Shown piece by piece: positions 53,404 to 60,855 of a DNA stretch of 64,000 nucleotides. Source of the DNA: Pirellula sp. SH-Sr6A (GTDB taxonomy: Bacteria; Planctomycetota; Planctomycetia; Pirellulales; Pirellulaceae); contig NZ_CP011272.1 of NCBI RefSeq assembly GCF_001610875.1, positions 4,383,988-4,447,987 on the forward strand, given 5' to 3'. How positions within the stretch are numbered: the stretch's first letter is position 1; each line of letters begins with the position of its first letter. The notes under the pieces were generated by a model. The model was not told the DNA's origin, did no database searches, and saw only the letters and a program-made list of their open reading frames with translations. A program made the translations under genes and the position numbers.

Positions 53404-54729
53404 ATGGTTCAAGCGGTAACTGTCGATATTCGGGAAGTCGTCCTTTCGAACCAGACTTTTGGACCTCAGGATATCGACAAGCTTCAACGAGCAATCGAAG
53501 AGGACTTCACCCAGGCTGCTTTGCTGCGCGATGCGGTCCAAGAGCTTCAACAAAGTCCAAATCCCTCTCCGGCGAGCATGACACGTCTGGGAGTTTGCCA
53601 ATACTTGATCGGTAAATTCCGGGATGCCGAAGCGAGTCTCAAGCAGGGGGACGGCGGAGCACTAGCCCAGTATTATTTGGGCAAAGTCTGTTTCCAGCTC
53701 GACGAATACGATCGAGCGCTCCAGTATTACGAAGCGGCAGAAAAAGCGGGTTACACTCCCGAATGGTGCCAGCTTTCCAGAGCCGAAGTATTGCGGTACG
53801 TCGGACGCAAGGAAGAGGCGCTGCAGCTTCTCGACAACATCTTTGGCCCTGTGGAACAACACGCTGAGTATCCCTACCAACGAGCAGCGACCTTGGCCGC
53901 TATTGGCGGGAACTTGCCCGAAGTGCTGGCCCTTTACCAGCGGGCATTGCAAGTCAATCCTCGCCACCCGGGCGCACTGTTCGGCTTGGCGGTCGAGAGC
54001 GATCGTATGGGCCATGACAGCTTGGCCTTCGATTACTACCAGCGCGGCGCGAGCGTGATTCCTGCTCACATCGGAACGCTGATCAATCTCGGATTGATGT
54101 ACGAGGACCGAAACGATTTCGTGCGAGCGCAGGCATGCTATCGCCGCGTTTTGGAAACCGCACCAGAACATCCTCAGGCCAGGTTGTATTTGAAGGATGC
54201 GGCTGCGGGCGGGAACGTTCTTTACGACGAAGACTCCCAGAAGAAGAACGAGCGATTGGCTCAGCTTCTCAATGTACCGGTTACCGATTTCGAGCTTTCG
54301 GTTCGATCCCGCAATTGCCTTCAAAAGATGGGCATTCGGACGCTTGGCGATCTGACACGCGTATCCGAGCAAGCGTTGCTTTCGAGCAAGAATTTCGGCG
54401 AGACCTCGTTGATCGAGATTCGCGAAATGCTTACCGCACGCGGATTGCAACTGGGTCAATTCGCTCATGAGAAGAAGGAAGCGGACCCACCGCTCGATCT
54501 CACCGGGATGACTCCCGATCAACAGATGCTCTTGGATCGTCCGATCTCCGAGCTCAATTTGTCAGTTCGTGCTCGCAAGTGCATGGTCCGATTGCAGCTC
54601 AACACCATCGGGGAGTTGATTCGCAAGACGGGTGACGACTTGCTCGAGTGCAAGAACTTCGGCGTGACGAGCTTGACGGAAGTTCGCGAGAAGCTGACCG
54701 CGATGAACCTAAAGCTCCGCGGGGACTGA
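53404..54729 (+). CDS. TPR protein with two RNA polymerase alpha-CTD-like modules
   Basis: 441 residues. Residues ~60-265 contain TPR repeats (for example LAQYYLGKVCFQLDEYDRAL and ALYQRALQVNPRHPGALFGL). Residues ~295-355 and ~375-440 are two copies of the alpha-CTD helix-hairpin-helix fold: SVRSRNCLQKMGIRTLGDLT with KNFGETSLIEIREML, and SVRARKCMVRLQLNTIGELI with KNFGVTSLTEVREKL. Both keep the residues that in RpoA contact DNA and regulators. The gene could act as an accessory that bridges promoter DNA or transcription factors and another protein. The TPR/alpha-CTD combination is known in planctomycete genomes, but its function is not. Confidence 0.93.
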   Translation: MVQAVTVDIREVVLSNQTFGPQDIDKLQRAIEEDFTQAALLRDAVQELQQSPNPSPASMTRLGVCQYLIGKFRDAEASLKQGDGGALAQYYLGKVCFQLDEYDRALQYYEAAEKAGYTPEWCQLSRAEVLRYVGRKEEALQLLDNIFGPVEQHAEYPYQRAATLAAIGGNLPEVLALYQRALQVNPRHPGALFGLAVESDRMGHDSLAFDYYQRGASVIPAHIGTLINLGLMYEDRNDFVRAQACYRRVLETAPEHPQARLYLKDAAAGGNVLYDEDSQKKNERLAQLLNVPVTDFELSVRSRNCLQKMGIRTLGDLTRVSEQALLSSKNFGETSLIEIREMLTARGLQLGQFAHEKKEADPPLDLTGMTPDQQMLLDRPISELNLSVRARKCMVRLQLNTIGELIRKTGDDLLECKNFGVTSLTEVREKLTAMNLKLRGD

Positions 54730-54769
54730 TCCGGGGAAGACGGCTCGGAGAGCGGTTTGGACATACGAC

Positions 54770-54786
54770 GCCGGTCGGAGACCGGC
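54770..54786. terminator. candidate hairpin after the TPR/alpha-CTD gene
   Basis: Perfect 7-bp GC-rich stem GCCGGTC/GACCGGC with loop GGA, 41 nt after the stop codon. There is no U-run downstream on the plus strand, and miaA converges from the other side. Confidence 0.4.
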
Positions 54787-54830
54787 TGCTGGGGATGGTT
54801 AGGACAGGGAGAGTTAGGCGGCAGGGAGGG

Positions 54831-55808
54831 TTACGCGGCCCTGACGTCTTCGGCGATTCGGTGAGCAAGGCCTAGGAGGTCGTCCTCGGACTCGAGCGGG
54901 AGCTTGGTCAAGTTAGGCATGGACCGGAACCAAATCTCTTGTCGGCGGACAAATTGCCTGGTGTGAGCTTTCACACGATCAACCATCATGGCTTCATCGA
55001 TCGTTCCGTTGAGGAATTCGATTGGTTCTTTGTAGCCTACGGCTTGGGAGGCGGTTCTACCGAGTTGCCCATGTCGTTCGACCAGCGACCGGACTTCGTC
55101 CAGCAGGCCTTGGGAGAACATCTCCTCAACGCGTTGATTCACTCGCTGATGCATCACGCTTCGGTCCCAAGCCAGCACATAGGCGCGACAGCTATTGGGC
55201 ATTTGGATTCGTTCGAATTGCGACTGCCAGTGACTGAGAGGCACGCCGGTAGCCCGCACGACTTCGAGCGCGCGAGTCATCCGCCTCAGGTCATTGGGGA
55301 GAATTTTGTGGGCCGAAAGGGGGTCGGCCTGTTCGAGTCGAGCGCGGAGAGCGTCAAGCCCATGGATAGCGACATCCTCTTCGACTTGGCGGCGAAAATC
55401 CCAGTCTGCTTGGGGGCCGAGGAACATGCCACAAAACAATGACTTCAGGTAGAGGGGAGTCCCTCCGACCAGCAGGACACGCCTACCGCGAGATCGAATT
55501 TCCTTTGCTTTTTCGTGAGCATCGATGACAAATTGCGAGACGCTGTAATCGTCCGTTGGGTCGACGAGATCGATCAGATGGTGGGGAACTTCTTTTCGGG
55601 CATCCGCGGTCGGTTTCGCGGTACCGATATCCATTTCGCGGTAGACGGCCATCGAGTCGACCGAGAGGATTTCTGCATTGGTCAAGCGAGCGACTTCGAT
55701 TGCCAATCGGCTCTTTCCCGAAGCGGTGGGGCCGGTCAGGTAGATGGCATCTTCCAGGGGGGGCCGCAACCAGTCGCTCAATCGTGATTCCGCAATTCCT
55801 GGCATCAT
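54831..55808 (-). CDS. miaA: tRNA dimethylallyltransferase
   Basis: 325 residues from the ATG at 55808, with AGGAAA just upstream; a second ATG at 55805 has the better spacing. Walker A is LTGPTASGKSRLAIE, followed by SVDSMAVYREMDIGTAKP, HHLIDLVDP, LLVGGTPLYLKSLF and AVGYKEPIEFL, all MiaA signatures. It prenylates A37 of tRNAs reading UNN codons. Length is normal. An additional in-frame start at 55829 would add seven residues. Confidence 0.95.
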   Translation of the reverse strand: MMPGIAESRLSDWLRPPLEDAIYLTGPTASGKSRLAIEVARLTNAEILSVDSMAVYREMDIGTAKPTADARKEVPHHLIDLVDPTDDYSVSQFVIDAHEKAKEIRSRGRRVLLVGGTPLYLKSLFCGMFLGPQADWDFRRQVEEDVAIHGLDALRARLEQADPLSAHKILPNDLRRMTRALEVVRATGVPLSHWQSQFERIQMPNSCRAYVLAWDRSVMHQRVNQRVEEMFSQGLLDEVRSLVERHGQLGRTASQAVGYKEPIEFLNGTIDEAMMVDRVKAHTRQFVRRQEIWFRSMPNLTKLPLESEDDLLGLAHRIAEDVRAA

Positions 55809-55965
55809 TTTCCTGCTTGCAATCGACAAAAAGACCGAGGGAATTTAGGATTGATCCGGCTCTTGGGGGCGATTGTTCGAGACCCGAATCCCATGGTAGT
55901 TTATTTCCAGGGGAAGAGCATCCCGTTTGCGCGGCCAAATTCCCTCCAACGTTTCTTTTCAACGC

Positions 55966-56304
55966 ATGGCTGATGACATCCTCGACCGTTTGATGCAGCA
56001 ATTGCATCAGCGCGTCCATGATCTACCCGAAGGATCGTACACCACCAAACTGGTTCGAGGAGGAATTCCCAAAATAGCCGAGAAAATCCTCGAGGAGTCC
56101 CATGAGGTCATCGAGGCAGCCGGCGAACCTGGCGACGACGGGAAAGCTCATACGGTTCGCGAGGCGGCCGATGTGATCTATCACTTGTGGGTCCTCCTTG
56201 CGACCCGAGGGATTGATGTCGATTCCATACGCAATGAGTTGTTGCGTCGCGAGGGAACATCGGGTTTGGAAGAGAAAAGACGCCGTTCGGAGAGCCAATC
56301 ATGA
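55966..56304 (+). CDS. hisE: phosphoribosyl-ATP pyrophosphatase
   Basis: 112 residues from the ATG at 55966. SYTTKLVRGGIPKIAEKILE, ESHEVIEAAG and TVREAADVIYHLWVLLA form the all-alpha NTP-pyrophosphatase fold with metal-binding Glu and Asp residues. It hydrolyses phosphoribosyl-ATP in the second step of histidine synthesis and is unfused to HisI here. The ATGA overlap with hisG (56301-56304) couples the first two enzymes of the pathway. Confidence 0.94.
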   Translation: MADDILDRLMQQLHQRVHDLPEGSYTTKLVRGGIPKIAEKILEESHEVIEAAGEPGDDGKAHTVREAADVIYHLWVLLATRGIDVDSIRNELLRREGTSGLEEKRRRSESQS

Positions 56305-57164
56305 GTTTTGCGACCAACAATCTTCGCATTGGCGTCCCCAGCAAGGGGCGTTTGAGCGAGCTCGCAACCGAGTTGTTGCTTCAGGCGGGATTGAATTTTC
56401 GCCGCCAAGATCGCTCCCTTTTCGCCCGCGTTCATTCCTTGCCCGTCGACATTACATTCCTTCGGACGGACGACATTCCAACGCTGTGCGCCGAGGGTGC
56501 GATCGATTTAGGGATCACAGGGAGCGATTTGGTTGAAGAGGCGGGAGCGGATTTGAACGTGCGCATGGCGCTCGGAGTCGGGCGATGCCGACTGTCGGTT
56601 TGCGTACCCATTCAATCGGATATTCACACGCCGTCGGACATGAAGGGAAAGCGTATCGCGACCAGCTTCCCGAACACCACCGCTCGTTTTTTGGAACAAC
56701 ACGATGCACCCGTACATTTGGTAAAGCTGAATGGCTCGGTGGAAATCATGATTTCATTGGGCGTCGCCGATGCCGTGGTCGACTTGGTCGAAACAGGAAG
56801 CACCTTAGCGGCGAACAACCTTCGCATCCTAACCGACATTGGGAACTACGAAACGGTTTTGGTGCAAAGTCCCGCTTGCCGTGACCTAGCAACAGCGGAC
56901 CGGATTGTACGACGTCTGGAGGGGGTTGTGATTGCCCGCGACTACTCGTTGTTGGAGTACAACGTTCCCACCGAGAAGTTGAGCGACGCGGAAAAGGTAA
57001 CTCCGGGCTTCACATCGCCAACTGTCACGGCGCTCGAGGATCGGGGTTGGTTTGCGGTCCGGGCGATGGTGAAGAGCAAAGAGGTAATCGGGATCATGGA
57101 GAAGCTGGAGGCGTTGGGCGCCAAGGCGATTTTAGAGACCGCGATCAACAACTGCCGCCTGTAA
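56301..57164 (+). CDS. hisG: ATP phosphoribosyltransferase, long form
   Basis: 287 residues, the long form with a C-terminal regulatory ACT-like domain, so HisZ is not required. Signature stretches are RIGVPSKGRLSELATELL, IDLGITGSDLVEE, RIATSFPNTTARFLEQ (phosphoribosyl pyrophosphate loop) and VADAVVDLVETGSTLAAN. The C-terminal part ends VIGIMEKLEALGAKAILETA. It performs the first, histidine-inhibited step of histidine synthesis. Other his genes are not in the window. Confidence 0.96.
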   Translation: MSFATNNLRIGVPSKGRLSELATELLLQAGLNFRRQDRSLFARVHSLPVDITFLRTDDIPTLCAEGAIDLGITGSDLVEEAGADLNVRMALGVGRCRLSVCVPIQSDIHTPSDMKGKRIATSFPNTTARFLEQHDAPVHLVKLNGSVEIMISLGVADAVVDLVETGSTLAANNLRILTDIGNYETVLVQSPACRDLATADRIVRRLEGVVIARDYSLLEYNVPTEKLSDAEKVTPGFTSPTVTALEDRGWFAVRAMVKSKEVIGIMEKLEALGAKAILETAINNCRL

Positions 57165-57169
57165 TCCAA

Positions 57170-57670
57170 TCATCCTCTTCGGCGCGGTTTGGTGTTCACG
57201 GCGACGGGGTTCTTGCCAGAGGAGTTTGTCTCCTCGGCTGTTTCTGTTTCCCGCTGGACGTATCGCTCCATGGCTTGGAGCGTTTCTTCGCTGACATGGT
57301 GCTCCATCCCCTCCGCGTCGAGAACAGCCGTTTCTTCGCGAACCCCGAGTGTTTTCAGGAACCGGAGCACGATCTCATGGCGGCGGCGGGATTCGATTGC
57401 CATCCTCCGTCCCGAGGCGGTCAAGGAGATCGGTCCATAGGGTTCGCTTTGGACAAAGCCATCCCGTTTTAAGCGCGCGACAGTACGGTTGGCGGTGACA
57501 TGGCTCACCGCGAAGCGACGCGCGATTTCGACGAGGCGGCATTCCCCTTTTTCGGCGATCAGATCATCGATCGCCTCCACATAGTCCTGCGCGGTTTCGA
57601 TTGCGTGATCTTTGCGCACGCTTTCATGCTGATTCTTGGTAGGGGACGATCGCGTCGAAGGTTTTCGCAT
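57170..57670 (-). CDS. mntR: manganese-responsive DtxR-family regulator MntR
   Basis: 166 residues. A winged HTH (VEIARRFAVSHVTANRTVARL) is followed by a dimerisation region with MntR-type ligands: Asp and Glu in TAQDYVEAIDDL, His in RRRHEIVLRFLKTLGV, and Glu/His in AEGMEHHVSEE. The SH3-like domain of DtxR is missing, as in MntR. The tail is basic and disordered. It should repress or activate genes when Mn(II) is bound. Two MntR-box-like palindromes lie 140-175 bp upstream, close to the divergent DUF1559 gene. No Mn transporter is in the window. Confidence 0.92.
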   Translation of the reverse strand: MRKPSTRSSPTKNQHESVRKDHAIETAQDYVEAIDDLIAEKGECRLVEIARRFAVSHVTANRTVARLKRDGFVQSEPYGPISLTASGRRMAIESRRRHEIVLRFLKTLGVREETAVLDAEGMEHHVSEETLQAMERYVQRETETAEETNSSGKNPVAVNTKPRRRG

Positions 57671-57808
57671 GAAGAAGTTGGACGTCGAGGGATGGCCCGG
57701 GCCGCGAGAGGAAGTGAAATTTCACCGACCCACTCATTTTACTTCAATCCCGGCATTCGACCACCTCGGCTGATAGAGAAGTGCCATCCAACAGACGCTT
57801 GCAATATT

Positions 57809-57845
57809 TTTAGCCAAGGCTACATTATTTGTAGCAGTGGCTACA
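57809..57845. promoter_or_regulatory. two tandem MntR-box-like palindromes
   Basis: TTTAGCCAAGGCTACA (57809-57824) and TGTAGCAGTGGCTACA (57830-57845). The second is a perfect 6-bp-arm palindrome (TGTAGC/GCTACA), the first has one mismatch. The core TAGCCAAGGCTA closely resembles the enterobacterial MntR operator core TAGCAAAGGCTA. Their spacing is 21 bp centre to centre, two helical turns. They lie 37 bp upstream of the DUF1559 start and 139 bp upstream of mntR. Confidence 0.7.
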
Positions 57846-57882
57846 CTTGGGGGGTTTCAGGCGAACGAGGAGTTTCGAGGAA

Positions 57883-58890
57883 ATGGAACGAACGAATCGC
57901 GATCGGGCTCGGCGAGGCTCGCGACGGCGGGGTTTTACGTTGGTCGAGTTGCTGGTTGTGATTGCCATCATCGGAATATTGGTCTCGCTTTTGTTGCCAG
58001 CGGTGCAAGCGGCGAGGGAAGCGGCGAGGCGTATGGGATGTCAGAACAATCTCAAGCAGCAGTCGTTGGCCTTGCTCAATTACGAGAGTGCGTTTCGAGT
58101 GTTTCCACCTTCTTACATTGCCAATACGCGGCATCCGCAGCGAGATCCGATCACGCTGGATGGTCCGAATGGATTTGGGTGGGGGGCATTGGTTCTGCCT
58201 CAATTGGAGGGAGGGGCGTTGCATGGCAGTTTGAACTTCTCCGCCGCATGCTGGGATCCGATACAGGGGGCATTGGTTCGCACAAAGCTTCCTGTGTTTC
58301 TTTGTCCGTCGGCATCGGGTAGCGACATGCCGGTGAATGTACGGAACCAGTCAGGAGATCTGCTGGCGGTATTTGGTAGGAGCACCTACGTCGCCAATGC
58401 AGGACAGGAAGAGCCTTGGGGAAGAACAGCCGAGGATTACCGCGGAATCGCGGATGGTCCGATGTATCGCAATGCTCGGACTCGCGTTGCCGATGTGACC
58501 GACGGGTTGAGCACCACGATCTTTTTGGGGGAGCACGACTCGCTATTGAGCGACAAAACTTGGGTGGGGGTAGTGCCCGGTGCCAAGGTTTGTGGGAATA
58601 CACCTAATCGATTTCCTTTGGCGCATTGCGACATGGCGGCGACGCTTGTCAATGTCCACTCGGGGCCATCCTCGGCGGAGATCGATCCGGAGCTGGGGTT
58701 TGCACCCATCCATCCTCCGAACAGCCCCCTTTCCCATGTCTGTCAAATGTTTAGCGGACACCCGGGAGGTGCCAACGTCGCCATGGGGGATGGCAGCGTG
58801 CACTTCATCAGCTCATCGATCCATCAACCGACTTGGGCGGCGATGTCGAGTTGCGCCAAGGGAGAAGTCGTCGGAGATTTTGCACCATGA
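57883..58890 (+). CDS. DUF1559 prepilin-like protein, possibly manganese-regulated
   Basis: 335 residues from the ATG at 57883. The leader [19 protein letters not shown] is a prepilin signal with cleavage after Gly, followed by the [20 protein letters not shown] helix. The DUF1559 body ends with HPGGANVAMGDGSVHFISSS, the conserved C-terminal motif. It should be exported and processed by prepilin peptidase. Two MntR-box-like palindromes lie directly upstream, and the stop overlaps the next small gene (ATGA). Confidence 0.9.
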   Translation: MERTNRDRARRGSRRRGFTLVELLVVIAIIGILVSLLLPAVQAAREAARRMGCQNNLKQQSLALLNYESAFRVFPPSYIANTRHPQRDPITLDGPNGFGWGALVLPQLEGGALHGSLNFSAACWDPIQGALVRTKLPVFLCPSASGSDMPVNVRNQSGDLLAVFGRSTYVANAGQEEPWGRTAEDYRGIADGPMYRNARTRVADVTDGLSTTIFLGEHDSLLSDKTWVGVVPGAKVCGNTPNRFPLAHCDMAATLVNVHSGPSSAEIDPELGFAPIHPPNSPLSHVCQMFSGHPGGANVAMGDGSVHFISSSIHQPTWAAMSSCAKGEVVGDFAP

Positions 58891-59225
58891 ACTCAAACGG
58901 ATCTTCTCGGCCAGCGATCATTGCGATCGCTCTCGTCTGTTTCGTTGGCTTGGCGATTTGGGGGGTGCGTTGGTATCTGCGTCCACCGGTCGTCTCAGAG
59001 GGGCAGCTTAGGTACATCCAGTTGCTACGGACGGCCGTGTCGGCTCAGAATACGGAGCATATCGCTGGGGTGGAGCGAGTGCTGAAAAAGAAAGTGGAGA
59101 GCTCGGAGCTGACCGAGCGAGAGTGGCGGCACTTTCAATGGATCATCCAAACAGCCCAGAGTGGTGAGTGGGAAAGAGCAGCCAAAGCGTGCGAGGGGTT
59201 TGAGCAAGCCCAGCAGTACCGTTGA
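58887..59225 (+). CDS. small single-pass membrane protein coupled to DUF1559
   Basis: 112 residues from the ATG at 58887, which overlaps the DUF1559 TGA. One membrane helix (about 9-31, AIIAIALVCFVGLAIWGVRW) is followed by a helical, charged domain (VERVLKKKVESSELTEREWR and RHFQWIIQTAQSGEWERAAK). The coupling to the prepilin-like gene suggests the two act together. No family recognised. Confidence 0.75.
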   Translation: MNSNGSSRPAIIAIALVCFVGLAIWGVRWYLRPPVVSEGQLRYIQLLRTAVSAQNTEHIAGVERVLKKKVESSELTEREWRHFQWIIQTAQSGEWERAAKACEGFEQAQQYR

Positions 59226-59260
59226 GGATTGTCGATTTCGGGGAACGGATTCCCGGAAGG

Positions 59261-59797
59261 TCAAGGCTTTTGCTCTTTGGCATGGCGCAAAGCTCTTTTG
59301 CGGCGTTTGGCTTGGATAGGTTGCCAGAACATCCATAATCCGCTTCCCCACATGGCCAGCAGCGCGATTGCGGCGGGGAGGAATATTCCATACTTCACCC
59401 AATCCCCACCGAAGAAGGAGCCGTCGTGCATGGCTTCGATCCAGTCCGATCGTCGAATCGCGGCCTGCAGGACTTGCGCCGATTCCGAGTCGACCTGGAC
59501 TTCCCAGTCACCGGCCAGCGTCCATTTCGCTATCCCCTTGGAGGGTCGGACATCGATTCGTTTGACATCTTTCCAGGAGAGAGATTCGAAACCGGGCTGC
59601 ATTCGGATTGAGTTAAGCATCGCCTCGAAACTGGCGGTGGGAGCGGCTGCGGTCCCTTTCTGTTCTGGCGGTTGGACCCAGGGTATTTCTTTCTTGAGTT
59701 GAAGGAGGATACCGGTTGCGAGGACGATGAGCATGGGGATCGCGACCGCGAGGGTTCCCCAGTAGTGGACGCGTCGGTTGAGGATATGAAGTCGCAT
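59261..59797 (-). CDS. PepSY-associated membrane protein
   Basis: 178 residues. Two helices (about 15-33 and 137-158) surround a periplasmic PepSY-like domain with SWKDVKRIDVRPSKGIAKWT and WEVQVDSESAQVLQAAIRRS. The N-terminal RRVHYWGTLAVAIPM is typical of PepSY_TM proteins related to siderophore and iron reduction. It converges on the preceding small gene. Its role, perhaps metal or haem reduction, fits the neighbouring MntR only by proximity. Confidence 0.85.
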   Translation of the reverse strand: MRLHILNRRVHYWGTLAVAIPMLIVLATGILLQLKKEIPWVQPPEQKGTAAAPTASFEAMLNSIRMQPGFESLSWKDVKRIDVRPSKGIAKWTLAGDWEVQVDSESAQVLQAAIRRSDWIEAMHDGSFFGGDWVKYGIFLPAAIALLAMWGSGLWMFWQPIQAKRRKRALRHAKEQKP

Positions 59798-60159
59798 GCG
59801 GAATGGGTTGAGGGAGTGGGGCTAAGAGACCGGAAGCGTTCTATTCTGGGAATCCTATTTCAAACACTTGTACGATGCGACCATTTGTCCATCGAAGATT
59901 CTGCGAAGGGATTTCCAAGATTTCGGTTCGAATAATGTCGAAACAGGGGAGCCTGACAAAAGCAACTTTCCCGTGCATCCCTTTCGCTCCTTCTGGGTAG
60001 TTTGTAAACTCTTGCGAAATTCGCGAAACCATGTTGGAAAAACGCGCGGATCGTTCGGATTTTACGATCCGGACCATCTAGGTTATCGGCTGTCCGTGAA
60101 GCCTTCGACGGCACCCCTGGAACGCGCAGTCCTGACATGCACTAGAGAAAAGATACCGT
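59798..60159. other. intergenic region upstream of actA
   Basis: A 362-bp gap between the divergent PepSY gene and actA. It should carry the actAB operon promoter and the PepSY promoter. I see no repeat, palindrome or convincing small ORF in it. Confidence 0.5.
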
Positions 60160-60855
60160 ATGACCATGCAACGATTCTTGTTCCCAAGGTGGACCAACAA
60201 GCTTTTGGCTCTGCTCGGCGTGTTGATCGCGGGTGGCGGCGCTTATGCCGGCGTATTGTTCCTGGGGGCGACCAGCCCGGTCACGCTCAACACAGGTTAT
60301 CGCCCCGAACAGCCCGTCCCATTCAGTCACGCCCTCCATGCGGGCGAACTGAAAATGGACTGCCGCTATTGCCACAGCTCCGTCGACAAGTCTGCCCACT
60401 CGACGATCCCTGCCACGCAGACTTGCATCAACTGCCACAGTCCGAAGACTTCGGCTGGTTCTCCCTCGCTTTCCGCCGTGCACTCGGAGAGCGCCAAGCT
60501 CAAACCAGTTCATGAGAGCTGGCGAACAGGGGAATCGGTCGACTGGGTCCGGATCCACCGTCTTCCAGACTTCGTCTACTTCAACCACTCCATTCACATC
60601 GCGCGAGGGGTTTCCTGTGTGACTTGCCACGGTCGTGTCGACCGGATGGAAGTGGTTTATCAGGCGAAAGACCAGTCGATGACTTGGTGCATCGATTGCC
60701 ACCGCAATCCAGCGCCCCACATCCGACCGGTCGAAGAAGTGACCAACTTGGCTTGGAGCGCCGGCTCCGAGGAAGAGCAACTTGCTTTGGGCAAGAAGCT
60801 CATTGAAGAAAACAACATCAAACCTCAAACCAACTGTGCGGTGTGTCACCGATGA
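60160..60855 (+). CDS. actA: alternative complex III pentahaem cytochrome c subunit ActA
   Basis: 231 residues. A membrane helix (about 14-35) anchors a periplasmic domain with five CxxCH haem motifs: CRYCH, CINCH, CVTCH, CIDCH and CAVCH. Several distal His residues (PFSHALHAG, YFNHSIHIARG) can serve as sixth ligands. This is the class III cytochrome/ActA pattern. It would carry electrons within the quinol:acceptor oxidoreductase. The stop overlaps the actB start (ATGA at 60852-60855). Confidence 0.92.
   Translation: MTMQRFLFPRWTNKLLALLGVLIAGGGAYAGVLFLGATSPVTLNTGYRPEQPVPFSHALHAGELKMDCRYCHSSVDKSAHSTIPATQTCINCHSPKTSAGSPSLSAVHSESAKLKPVHESWRTGESVDWVRIHRLPDFVYFNHSIHIARGVSCVTCHGRVDRMEVVYQAKDQSMTWCIDCHRNPAPHIRPVEEVTNLAWSAGSEEEQLALGKKLIEENNIKPQTNCAVCHR

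Noticed and set aside
60142-60849. 235-codon minus-strand frame over actA
   Set aside because: Antisense to five conserved haem motifs; no independent signal.
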